A stretch of DNA of 24,853 nt from CAYNYF01 sp964401385 (GCA_964401385.1 CAYNYF010000063.1:1-24853), one strand, 5' to 3'; shown: positions 1 to 6,917, counted from the first letter of the stretch. Notes: generated by a model from the letters alone, not told the origin. Numbers and translations are program-made.

Positions 1-92
1 CCCAATGGTACTCAATGGTACTCAATGGTATCGAATGGTACTCAACGGTACTCAATGGTTCTCAATGGTTGCGAATGGTTGCGAATGGTTGC
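1..92. repeat. Tandem 10-bp repeat array, cut by the window edge
   Basis: Nine consecutive decamers with the core CAATGGT follow each other in exact 10-bp register, with the consensus ctcaatggta drifting to gcgaatggtt toward the right. A tenth, decayed unit follows at 91. The array begins at or before base 1, so its full length is unknown. Ten is not a multiple of three, so any reading frame through it repeats only every 30 bp; both forward frames stay open through the array, but nothing suggests a real gene. The period is close to one DNA helical turn. It could be a minisatellite or a set of phased binding sites; the sequence does not decide. Confidence 0.85.
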
Positions 93-146
93 GTTTCGTA
101 CAGCTTGGTCCCGCCCGGCCGGGGGGACGGGCATATCCGAGATCGT

Positions 147-201
147 AACGGAGAGGCCGGGATTCTCCTTCGGAGGCGCCTTCGGCGTCGAACCCGTGTG
201 G
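147..201. repeat. First (left) copy of a ~155-bp tandem repeat, cut by the gap
   Basis: These 55 bases are identical to 382-436. The segment starts with the 3'-terminal sequence of the tRNA-Ser gene at 546-636 (read in plus orientation as aacggagaggccgggattc). It continues with a 24-bp insert that forms two small CTTCGG-type hairpins, then gaaccc. The match stops only because the run of Ns starts at 202. Confidence 0.85.
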
Positions 202-301
202 NNNNNNNNNNNNNNNNNNNNNNNNNNNNNNNNNNNNNNNNNNNNNNNNNNNNNNNNNNNNNNNNNNNNNNNNNNNNNNNNNNNNNNNNNNNNNNNNNNN
301 N
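202..301. other. Assembly gap of exactly 100 N
   Basis: One hundred consecutive Ns, the conventional placeholder for a scaffold join of unknown size. The left flank ends at the point equivalent to base 436 of the next repeat copy, and the right flank resumes at the point equivalent to base 457. The minimum missing sequence is therefore about 20 bp, or 20 bp plus whole ~155-bp repeat units. Confidence 0.98.
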
Positions 302-543
302 GTGTTCTCATCCCGGCCAGGCGCGGAAGCCTCCAGAAGAATCACCGCGCCGCCCAGTGGGTCAAACATCGCCCCAAGGCCAACGGAGAGGCCGGGATTC
401 TCCTTCGGAGGCGCCTTCGGCGTCGAACCCGTGTGGCGTGGCCTTCGGCCCCGCCCGTGTTCTCATCCCGGCCAGGCGCGGAAGCCTCCAGAAGAATCAC
501 CGCGCCGCCCAATGTGGCAGACATCGGCCAAGGGCGAATGGGC
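302..543. repeat. Tandem ~155-162-bp repeat units next to tRNA-Ser
   Basis: Bases 302-356 are identical to 457-511, and 382-436 is identical to 147-201, so the region is a head-to-tail array. The 20-bp tRNA-derived start (caacggagaggccgggattc) recurs at 381-400 and, inside the real tRNA gene, at 543-562, giving a 162-bp spacing for the last unit. Each unit also holds an inverted repeat (ggcgcgg / ccgcgcc, 18-base loop) and a GGCC-TTC-GGCC hairpin. The array lies directly downstream of the 3' end of tRNA-Ser, which is transcribed leftward. It may have arisen by slippage or by repeated integration/excision at the tRNA 3' end. No integrase is visible. Confidence 0.85.
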
Positions 544-545
544 AA

Positions 546-636
546 CGGAGAGGCCGGGATTCGAACCCGGGGTACGGGTATGACCCCATACAACGGTTTA
601 GCAAACCGTCGCCTTCAGCCACTCGGCCACCTCTCC
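546..636 (-). tRNA. tRNA-Ser (anticodon GCU)
   Basis: On the minus strand a complete type II tRNA can be folded. The 7-bp acceptor GGAGAGG/CCTCTCC has discriminator G at 546, as expected for serine. The D-arm contains GCCGAGTGGCTGAAGGC. The anticodon arm is ACGGT-TTGCTAA-ACCGT, with anticodon GCT at 600-602, which reads AGC/AGU codons. A long variable arm and the T-arm CCGGG-TTCGAAT-CCCGG follow. The length of 91 nt and the long variable arm fit tRNA-Ser. CCA is not encoded (the next bases read TTG). The 3' end is duplicated in the adjacent tandem repeats. Confidence 0.97.
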
Positions 637-657
637 AGGTCGCGAACGGTTACGCCA

Positions 658-685
658 ATGATAGACTTCCCCGGCCGGGAATCAA
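658..685 (-). promoter_or_regulatory. Likely sigma-70-type promoter of tRNA-Ser
   Basis: Reading the minus strand, TTGATT (680-685) and TATCAT (658-663) are separated by 16 bp. The -10 box ends 21 bases before the first base of the tRNA, a normal distance for a stable-RNA promoter. Four of six and five of six bases match the consensus hexamers. Confidence 0.55.
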
Positions 686-791
686 GTCGGTAGTGGAGCG
701 AATGCATGCGTCAGCTGCTGCCAAACGCCTTTCGGCTCTGTGGCTGGCCGCGAGCTGTCAACTTGCGACGAGTCGGGAAATGCCGTCGCGG

Positions 792-1916
792 TCAGCTCCG
801 CCCGCGCCGCCGGCGCCACGACAGCAGCAGGGCGGCGGCCAGGCCGACCAGCCATGCGCCGGCGCCGGCGACGCGCAGCACCGTCCGCGCCCCTCGCGGC
901 AGCTCCCGGGCGGTGGCGGCCAGGGCGATGATGCCGAGGAACATCGCCATCGCCGCCCGCCGTTGGGGCCGGTTGTTCTCGGTGCCGGCGGCCTGCGCGA
1001 TCGCCCATTGGGCGCCCAGGACAGTGCCCGTCAGGACGAGAAGGTTGACGGCGAAGCCGACGGCCGCCACGTCCCAGACCCACTGTCGCCAGATGGTCGC
1101 CAGCAGCATCGCCGGCGGCAGCAGGACCGCGGTCAGCAGCCCGCGCCCCGGCCCCCGGAGGGCGACCGCCCCGGCCAGGGCGACGGCGGCCACCACCCGC
1201 AGGTCCTCGATCAGGAAGAGCTGCCGGGGAAGCTGGCCGGACTTCGCCACCCAGCACAGGCCGCCCATGGCCGACAGCACGCCGGAGCCGGCCAAGGCCG
1301 CCGCCAGGGCGGCGCGATCGGACAGGGCGGCTCTGGTCCAGAGGCGCCAGCCCAGCACGGCCGACAGCAGGGCGATGATGTACGCCGCGCCGGCCAGGAA
1401 CAGCGGGCCGGTGGGGCCGGACCACGACAGCAGCGACGCGCCTTCCAGCCTGGCCGGCAGTCCGCCGGCGAGGCGGGCGACGACGCTGAGGCCGACGACG
1501 GCGGTGATGCCCGTGGCCCCCCAGGTCGGCAGTCGCCCCGCGACCACGGCCGCGGCGTTGACGCTGCCCAGCACCAGGCCCGCGGCGATCACGCCGGCCA
1601 GCACCAGGGCGGGGTTCCCGCCGGCGTTGGCGATGGACCCCGCCACCACCGAGCCCAGACCGAAGCCGATCCACACGCTCAGGTCCAGCCCGCCGCAGCG
1701 AACGACCCACAGCAGCCCCAGGGCCGGCAGCAGCCAGGGATTGAACATCTGGCCGAGAAAGTCGGGGACGTACTCGGTGCCGGACTCGGCCCAGGGAGGG
1801 ATCATCAGCGCGGTCAGGACGATCAGCAGGACGACGACGAAGGTCTCGCCCGCTCCGGTGGCCGGGGGGGCGGAGGGGGTGGTCGGCTCGAGCTGTCCGG
1901 CCGGCAAATGCTCCAT
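792..1916 (-). CDS. ABC transporter permease, ribose/branched-chain type (BPD_transp_2-like)
   Basis: A 374-residue, strongly hydrophobic protein with about eight to ten predicted membrane spans. Its early LDLSVWIGFGLGSVVAG segment resembles the conserved 'DLSVG...' region of RbsC-type permeases, which form the membrane channel of sugar or nucleoside ABC importers. The open frame extends upstream to 2024, but that extension is hydrophilic and overlaps deoC. The start was therefore set at the ATG at 1914-1916 (MEHLPAGQ), although no clear Shine-Dalgarno site precedes it. No ATPase or binding-protein gene lies beside it; the next feature leftward is the tRNA. The substrate is unknown. Divergence from deoC suggests, as inference only, a pentose or deoxynucleoside. 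The C-terminus ends in an Arg-rich tail. Confidence 0.7.
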   Translation of the reverse strand: MEHLPAGQLEPTTPSAPPATGAGETFVVVLLIVLTALMIPPWAESGTEYVPDFLGQMFNPWLLPALGLLWVVRCGGLDLSVWIGFGLGSVVAGSIANAGGNPALVLAGVIAAGLVLGSVNAAAVVAGRLPTWGATGITAVVGLSVVARLAGGLPARLEGASLLSWSGPTGPLFLAGAAYIIALLSAVLGWRLWTRAALSDRAALAAALAGSGVLSAMGGLCWVAKSGQLPRQLFLIEDLRVVAAVALAGAVALRGPGRGLLTAVLLPPAMLLATIWRQWVWDVAAVGFAVNLLVLTGTVLGAQWAIAQAAGTENNRPQRRAAMAMFLGIIALAATARELPRGARTVLRVAGAGAWLVGLAAALLLSWRRRRGRS

Positions 1917-1970
1917 GCCCGCAGAGTGTATCGCAATCGCCCCTTGGCGTCTGCGCGGGGCATCCGACCC

Positions 1971-1999
1971 TTGGCGAGAGGCCGCGCCGCCGGTACCAT
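1971..1999 (+). promoter_or_regulatory. Candidate promoter of deoC
   Basis: TTGGCG (1971-1976) and TACCAT (1994-1999) are 17 bp apart, each matching four of six consensus bases. The start codon of deoC lies 23 bp beyond the -10 box, leaving a short leader that carries AGGAGA at 2011-2016. Confidence 0.4.
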
Positions 2000-2022
2000 G
2001 GCGGGTGTAAAGGAGATCGAGC

Positions 2023-2712
2023 ATGGACTTCGACTACGACGACATCGCCGGGATGATCGACCATTCGCTGCTGAACCCCAAGATGAGCGACGCGGAGCTG
2101 CGCGCCGGCTGCAAGCTGGCGGCCGACTACGCCGCGGCCAGCGTGTGCATCAAGCCGTACTTCGTCGCCCCGGCCGCGAAGATCCTCGCCGGCTCCGGCG
2201 TCAAGACGGGCACGACCATCGGCTTCCCTCACGGTGGGCACGCCACGGCCATCAAGGTCGCCGAGGCGGAAGCCGCTCTCGCCGATGGGGCCGAGGAGCT
2301 GGACATGGTCGTCAACATCGGCAAGGTCCTCAGCGGGGATTGGGATTTCGTTCGCGCCGACGTCCAGGCGGTGGTCGCGGCCGGGCACGCCGGCGGGGCC
2401 GTCGTCAAGGTCATCTTCGAGAACTGCTTTCTGGCCGACGAGCACAAGATTCGTCTGTGCGAGATCTGCGGGCAGGTGAAGGCCGATTTCGTGAAGACCT
2501 CGACCGGCTACGCCGACGGGGGGGCGACGATCGAAGACGTCAAGCTCATGCGCGAGCACTCCCCGGCGGCCGTGCGGGTCAAGGCCGCCGGCGGCATCCG
2601 CACGCTGGACAGGCTCTTGGAATACCGCGCGGTCGGTGTCAGCCGCATCGGCGCCAGCCGGACCGAAGAGATCCTCACCGAGTGCAAGAAAAGGTTGCAG
2701 GTGAAAGGTTAG
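2023..2712 (+). CDS. deoC: Deoxyribose-phosphate aldolase
   Basis: A 229-residue DeoC/TIM-barrel aldolase that splits 2-deoxyribose 5-phosphate into glyceraldehyde 3-phosphate and acetaldehyde, the last step of deoxynucleoside catabolism in the cytoplasm. Family residues are in place: Asp94 in ELDMVVNIG, the Schiff-base Lys158 in DFVKTSTGY, Lys187 in RVKAAGGIRT, and the TTIGFPHG strand at 64-71. The length is typical of the short bacterial DeoC class. The start is supported by AGGAGA at 2011-2016, six bases before the ATG. The gene stands alone on the plus strand, divergent from the sugar-type permease and convergent with the acyl-CoA dehydrogenase operon. Its last codons are duplicated in decayed form just downstream (2787-2845). 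Confidence 0.95.
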   Translation: MDFDYDDIAGMIDHSLLNPKMSDAELRAGCKLAADYAAASVCIKPYFVAPAAKILAGSGVKTGTTIGFPHGGHATAIKVAEAEAALADGAEELDMVVNIGKVLSGDWDFVRADVQAVVAAGHAGGAVVKVIFENCFLADEHKIRLCEICGQVKADFVKTSTGYADGGATIEDVKLMREHSPAAVRVKAAGGIRTLDRLLEYRAVGVSRIGASRTEEILTECKKRLQVKG

Positions 2713-2726
2713 AGAGCCTCGGGCGG

Positions 2727-2760
2727 CACGCTCAAGCCCAAAAGAAGGGGCTTGAGCGTG
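2727..2760. terminator. Strong 13-bp stem-loop between convergent genes
   Basis: cacgctcaagccc (2727-2739) pairs perfectly with gggcttgagcgtg (2748-2760) around an 8-base loop. It sits 14 bp after the deoC stop and between convergent genes, the usual place for a terminator. No T-run follows on either strand, so it may instead be a Rho-dependent or mRNA-stabilising hairpin, or a dispersed palindromic repeat. Confidence 0.55.
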
Positions 2761-2786
2761 GCACGAAGCCGACATCCCGAACGAGC

Positions 2787-2845
2787 GCAAGAAGAGGTTA
2801 CACTTGGCTGCCGGCCGGCAGCGGTAAGAGGTTACAGGTGAAAGG
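2787..2845 (+). repeat. Decayed duplicate of the deoC 3' end, split by a palindrome
   Basis: gcaagaagaggttaca (2787-2802) and aggttacaggtgaaagg (about 2829-2845) together resemble the deoC tail at 2684-2708 (gcaagaaaaggttgcaggtgaaagg). Between them lies a 23-bp piece containing the perfect 16-bp palindrome gctgccggccggcagc (2807-2822). This piece is flanked by identical 11-bp direct repeats aagaggttaca (2792-2802 and 2826-2836). The arrangement looks like a small insertion with a target duplication inside a duplicated gene end. Confidence 0.6.
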
Positions 2846-2946
2846 GGCCAGGACGACCGGGCTGGCGTATGCCCCGTAGGGCGCGGCTACCGCCCATGGG
2901 GACGCTGCCCGCGATTCGGTCCTTCCGGCGGAGCCGTAGCCCCGGC

Positions 2947-4716
2947 CTACTCCGCCACGGGCAGGGGGCCGGCGAGGGTTTCGAAATGCTCAATGGCCGA
3001 GCGGTCGCCGCTGGTGATGATTTCGTGTTTCATCCGCAGCTCCGGCATCTTGATCGCCAGCCAGCGGTGCAGGACGGCCTGCTTTTCCGCCCTGGCGGCG
3101 GCGTGGTCGGCAAAGAGCGCCGCGACGATCAGGTAGATGGCCATGTCCACCAGCCGGCGGCCGACGAGGTCCATGTACTCGGTGCCGGGCTGTTCCTTCA
3201 CAAAGGCGATGGCCTCTTCCAGCAGCGCCTTGCCCTGCTTGATTTTCTCGACGGGCTCGGCCAGGGCGTCCGGCCAATCGGCCTGCCCCGGGCTCATCGA
3301 GGGGGCCTGGATCAGCTCGTTCAGCAGATTGACGGCCGAGCCGGACGAGACGCCGCGCACGGCCGCGAGGATCTGAAGCTGCGTGGTGCCCTCGTAGATG
3401 GTGGTGATGCGGCTGTCGCGGAGGTGGCGCTCGACGGGGTAGTCCTTCATGTAGCCCGACCCGCCGAGCACGGCCACCGCCCCGTTGGCCACGCGCATGC
3501 ACATCTCGGAGGCGTAGTACTTGCTCATCGGCGTGAGCATACCGTTGTAGCGCTTGTACTTCCGCGACTCGGCCCGGAGCGCCTTCTTCTCGGCGGCGTC
3601 CTCGACGCGGCCGAACTCCAGCTTCCGCAGGGCGCCGTATTGGATGTCCACGCAAAAGCTGGCGAAGTAGGTCAGGGCCCGGGCGGCCTGGATGTCCACC
3701 TGCATCTCCGTGATCAGGTCGCACAGGGCGGGGAAGGTCTCCACGGCCACGCCGAACTGCCTGCGGCTGTGGGCGAAGTCGCGCCCGACGCGATACGCCG
3801 CCTCGGCGATCCCCAGCGACTGGGCGGCGATGCCGACCCGCGCCCCGTTCATCAGGCTCATCACGTAGGTGATCAGCCCGCGCTGGCGCTCGCCGATGAG
3901 CTTGGCGGGGGCGTCGTCGAAGAAGATCTCGCACGTCGGCGAGCCGTGGATGCCGAGCTTGTCCTCCAGCCGGCGGACCTTCACCCGCGGGCCGCGCTCG
4001 ACCAGGAGCAGGCTCAGCCCCCGCCCGTCGCTGATCTCCGGCTCCGTCCGCGCCAGCACCAGCAGGACATCGCCGCAGCCGTTGGTGATGAAGCGCTTGA
4101 CGCCCTGGACGTACCAGTTGCCGTCGGCGTCCTGGTAGCCGCGGACCTTGACCGCCTGAAGGTCGCTGCCGGCGTCGGGCTCGGTCAGGACCATCGCCCC
4201 GGTCCTCCGCCCCGCGGCCATGTCGGGCAGGTACTCGGCCTTGATCTCCTCGCTGGCGTAGGCGTTGATCGTCTCGGCGATGCCCTGAAGCCCGTAGATG
4301 TTCATCAGCGAGGCGTCGGCCCGGCTGACGATTTCATTGCTCATCGTGTAGACGAGGTTCGGGCAGTTCAGCCCGCCGAAGCGATACGGCAGGGTGAAGC
4401 CCATCAGGTCCGCCTGCCCCAGCAGCTTGATGGCCTCGGCGATGCCGGCGGCATAGGTGACCGAGCCGTCGTCGTTGAGCTTGTTGCCGACCAGGTCGGT
4501 TTCCTCGGCCGTCGGGGCGATCTGCGCCGCCGACAGCTCCCCGAGCGTGTCCAGGATGCGGCGGTAATTGTCTACCGCGTCGGCCGCATCCACCGGGGCG
4601 TACTCGAACTGGTCGGCGTGCCGGAAGCCCTCCTCCACCATCCCCGCCAGCCGGGCCAGGTCCATGTGATCGAAAAGGAACTGAATGTCTTCGTTGTCTG
4701 TGAAGAAGTTCGCCAT
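2947..4716 (-). CDS. Acyl-CoA dehydrogenase
   Basis: A 589-residue flavoprotein of the acyl-CoA dehydrogenase family, which introduces the alpha,beta double bond into an acyl-CoA and passes electrons from FAD to ETF. The family's VLTEPDAGSD flavin/substrate-binding segment is at 176-185. The middle beta domain includes GIHGSPTCEIFFDD (255-268), and the C-terminal helical domain has GGSGYMKDYPVER (418-430). The catalytic glutamate is probably Glu442 in ITTIYEGTTQLQ. It is about 200 residues longer than short-chain ACADs, with an extended N-terminus and a helical C-terminal tail, like the ~590-residue bacterial subfamily. It is the last gene of the operon etfB-etfA-acd, so the neighbouring ETF is its probable electron acceptor. 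GGAAGG precedes the ATG. The exact chain-length preference cannot be read from the sequence. Confidence 0.93.
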   Translation of the reverse strand: MANFFTDNEDIQFLFDHMDLARLAGMVEEGFRHADQFEYAPVDAADAVDNYRRILDTLGELSAAQIAPTAEETDLVGNKLNDDGSVTYAAGIAEAIKLLGQADLMGFTLPYRFGGLNCPNLVYTMSNEIVSRADASLMNIYGLQGIAETINAYASEEIKAEYLPDMAAGRRTGAMVLTEPDAGSDLQAVKVRGYQDADGNWYVQGVKRFITNGCGDVLLVLARTEPEISDGRGLSLLLVERGPRVKVRRLEDKLGIHGSPTCEIFFDDAPAKLIGERQRGLITYVMSLMNGARVGIAAQSLGIAEAAYRVGRDFAHSRRQFGVAVETFPALCDLITEMQVDIQAARALTYFASFCVDIQYGALRKLEFGRVEDAAEKKALRAESRKYKRYNGMLTPMSKYYASEMCMRVANGAVAVLGGSGYMKDYPVERHLRDSRITTIYEGTTQLQILAAVRGVSSGSAVNLLNELIQAPSMSPGQADWPDALAEPVEKIKQGKALLEEAIAFVKEQPGTEYMDLVGRRLVDMAIYLIVAALFADHAAARAEKQAVLHRWLAIKMPELRMKHEIITSGDRSAIEHFETLAGPLPVAE

Positions 4717-4765
4717 TTCCGCCTTCCAGTGACGTTCGCTGCGGCCTGTCGAGCCGCGAAGGCCG

Positions 4766-4837
4766 CTACTTCGCGGCAGGTGCCTCCGGCCCCTGCGCCT
4801 GGCCGAAAACCACTCCCTTGGCGCCGTTCGCGGCCAT
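4766..4837 (-). CDS. Possible 23-codon small ORF between etfA and the dehydrogenase
   Basis: Within the 129-bp spacer, an ATG at 4835-4837 is preceded by TAGGA six bases upstream, which also overlaps the etfA stop. It opens a frame of 23 residues (MAANGAKGVVFGQAQGPEAP and three more) ending at TAG 4766-4768. The spacing to the ribosome site is good, but the peptide is short and matches nothing I recognise. It could be chance, or a translated spacer that keeps ribosomes on the operon mRNA. Confidence 0.2.
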   Translation of the reverse strand: MAANGAKGVVFGQAQGPEAPAAK

Positions 4838-4845
4838 CTCTTTTC

Positions 4846-5886
4846 CTAGCTTTTCGCTCCGGCGCCGGTGCGGATGGTCTTGATCATCTTGGGGATGATC
4901 ACGTTCATGTCGCCGACGATGCCGTAATGGGCGACCGAGAAGATCGAGGCGTGCGGGTCGGTGTTGATGGCGACGATCTTGGCCGATTCCGACATCCCCG
5001 CCCGGTGCTGAACCGCTCCACTGATGCCGCAGGCGATGTACAGCGCCGGGCGCACGGTCGTGCCGGTCTGTCCGACTTGGTGGTCGTCATCGACGTAGCC
5101 CAGGTCCACGGCCGCGCGCGAGCCCGCCACGGCCGCGCCGAGACAGTTGGCCAGGTCCCAGATCAGCCGGAAGTTCTGCCGGCTGCCGACGCCGGCCCCG
5201 CCGGCGACGATGATCCGGGCGGCCTTGAGGTCGACCTTCTTCTCGCGCCGCTCGGACTGAATGACCTTCAGCGGCAGGGCGACCCCGTCCAGGCTCGCCC
5301 GGCAGTCGATCACCTCGCCCTTGCGGGCGGGGTCCGCCTCCGGCATGGGCATGACGCCCTCGCGGACGGTGGCCATCTGCGGCCAGCGGTCGTAGTTGAC
5401 GATGGTGGCGATGATGTTGCCGCCGAAGGCCGGGCGGATCTGGTACATCAGGTTCTTGTGGACCTGTTCGCTGCCGGGCGGCGTATGGTCGCCGATCTGA
5501 AGGTCCGTGCAGTCGGCCGTCAGGCCGCACCACATGGCGCTGGCGACCGTCGGCGCCAGGTCGCGGCCGAGGGGCGTTGCCCCGTACAGCACGATCTGCG
5601 GCCGGTGCTGCTCGATGAGCTGACACAGCACGTGGGCGTAACTGCTGGCCTGGTAGCTCTCCAGGCGCTCGTCGTCGAGGACGTAGACCTTGTCGGCTCC
5701 GTGGGCGATGAGCGTCCCGGCAAGCTCGCGCACGCCCTTGCCGGGCAGCACGGACGCCAAGGGCACACCCAGCTTCTCCGCCAGCGAACGGCCCTTGCTC
5801 ATCAGCTCCAGCGGAACGTCCGAGAGCGCGCCCGCCTGCTGCTCCGCGAACACCCAGACTTCGCCGCTTCTGTTGACTTCGATCAT
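4846..5886 (-). CDS. etfA: Electron transfer flavoprotein, alpha subunit
   Basis: A 346-residue EtfA. With EtfB it forms the soluble heterodimer that takes electrons from the acyl-CoA dehydrogenase. The N-terminal domain carries YGATPLGRDLAPTVAS (101-116). The C-terminal FAD-binding domain shows VAGGAGVGS (227-235), VGQTGTTVRPALYIACGISG (271-290) with the following AVQHRAG, and VAINTDPHASIF (305-316). Length and domain order are standard. It follows etfB by 48 bp and precedes the dehydrogenase by 129 bp on the same strand, so co-transcription is likely. AAGGA lies just before the ATG, unusually close to it. Confidence 0.95.
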   Translation of the reverse strand: MIEVNRSGEVWVFAEQQAGALSDVPLELMSKGRSLAEKLGVPLASVLPGKGVRELAGTLIAHGADKVYVLDDERLESYQASSYAHVLCQLIEQHRPQIVLYGATPLGRDLAPTVASAMWCGLTADCTDLQIGDHTPPGSEQVHKNLMYQIRPAFGGNIIATIVNYDRWPQMATVREGVMPMPEADPARKGEVIDCRASLDGVALPLKVIQSERREKKVDLKAARIIVAGGAGVGSRQNFRLIWDLANCLGAAVAGSRAAVDLGYVDDDHQVGQTGTTVRPALYIACGISGAVQHRAGMSESAKIVAINTDPHASIFSVAHYGIVGDMNVIIPKMIKTIRTGAGAKS

Positions 5887-5934
5887 TTCCTTCTCTGGTT
5901 AGTCGGTAAACTCGTTGACCTGCGAACTCGTGGA

Positions 5935-6849
5935 TCAGCCAATCGTATGGTCCTGGATGAGTTCTCCCACCAATTGCCGGATGCCCTCGTCGCTGGCGGG
6001 TACTTCCTTGTGCTCGCCGCCGGTCAGCACGACGGACTGAATGCGGTGAACCTTTGTGGGGCTTCCCGACCGCCCGCACCAGGTCAGATCGGCCTGCATG
6101 TCGGCCAGAAGCCACTGCTCGATGAGCAGTCCCTTCTGGGCGAGTTCCTGGCGGCGTTTTTCCACCTCCGCCCGCACGGCCGATTCGCCGGCGCCTTCGC
6201 TCAGGTGCTCGGCCGCCTCAGCGGCCAGCTCGGCCGCGGCCCGGGCCTTCTTGTATTTCATCATCCGCTTGGCGGCCGGCGGGCGCGGGCTGTTGGCCGC
6301 GTCCATCACCGTCGCCAGCACCGGCAGTTCGGCCTCGACCACCTCGTAGCCGTTGCCGACGTTGCGCCGCGCCCGGATGGTCTTGCCCTGAAGCGACACC
6401 AGCTCCTCCAGGTACGTGATCTGCGGCAGGCCCAGTTTCTCCGCCAGTTGCGGGCCAACCTGGGCGGTGTCGCCGTCGATCGCCTGCCGCCCGCAAAGCA
6501 CGACGTCGTGCGGCAACTTTCGGATCGCGCAGGAGAGGATGTAGCTGGTCGCCAGCGTGTCCGAGGCCGCCGCCAGACGGTCGGTGATCAGGATCACGCG
6601 GTCGGCGCCGCGATACAGCGACTCCCGCAGGATTTCACCCGCCGACGGCGGCCCCATGGTCAGCACCGTCACCGTGCCGCCGTGGGCGTCGCGAATGGCC
6701 AGGGCCTCCTCCAGGGCGTTCAGGTCTTCGGGGTTGCAGATCATCGGCAGCGCGGCCCGGTTGACGGTGCCGTCTTCCTTCATCGCCTCGCCGGTGACCC
6801 GTTTGGTGTCCGGCACGTACTTGATGCAGACCACGCAGTCGTATGCCAC
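5935..6849 (-). CDS. etfB: Electron transfer flavoprotein, beta subunit
   Basis: A 304-residue EtfB with the family signature CGRQAIDGDTAQVGPQLA at 119-136 and a C-terminal VMDAANSPRPP segment (hinge to EtfA). The region VTVLTMGPPSA (60-70), followed by GADRVILITDR and SDTLATSY, resembles the EtfB group that includes electron-bifurcating ETFs rather than the classic mitochondrial type. About 40 extra residues, including a charged helical insert at 205-240, make it longer than the usual ~260. The start is a GTG at 6847-6849 with GGGAG nine bases upstream. It is the first gene of the etfB-etfA-acd operon and has a good promoter. Whether it really bifurcates is inference. Confidence 0.94.
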   Translation of the reverse strand: MAYDCVVCIKYVPDTKRVTGEAMKEDGTVNRAALPMICNPEDLNALEEALAIRDAHGGTVTVLTMGPPSAGEILRESLYRGADRVILITDRLAAASDTLATSYILSCAIRKLPHDVVLCGRQAIDGDTAQVGPQLAEKLGLPQITYLEELVSLQGKTIRARRNVGNGYEVVEAELPVLATVMDAANSPRPPAAKRMMKYKKARAAAELAAEAAEHLSEGAGESAVRAEVEKRRQELAQKGLLIEQWLLADMQADLTWCGRSGSPTKVHRIQSVVLTGGEHKEVPASDEGIRQLVGELIQDHTIG

Positions 6850-6917
6850 GATCCATCGCTCCCATCACGTTCTGGAAGACTGTAAGTTTGAGCGCCCGAA
6901 GGCCTCCTGAGAGGGCG

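Noticed and set aside
147..543. CRISPR array
   Set aside because: Units are ~155 bp and nearly identical throughout, with no 25-40-bp repeat/spacer alternation and no cas genes.
15..2879. 954-codon forward open frame spanning the gap, the tRNA and the permease/deoC region
   Set aside because: It runs through 100 Ns, a tRNA gene and the antisense of a clear permease; its translation is low-complexity Gly/Arg/Gln. It is a GC-rich shadow frame.
2869..6885. 1338-codon plus-strand open frame
   Set aside because: It is entirely antisense to acd, etfA and etfB, which are strong family matches; the translation is compositionally odd and has no motifs.
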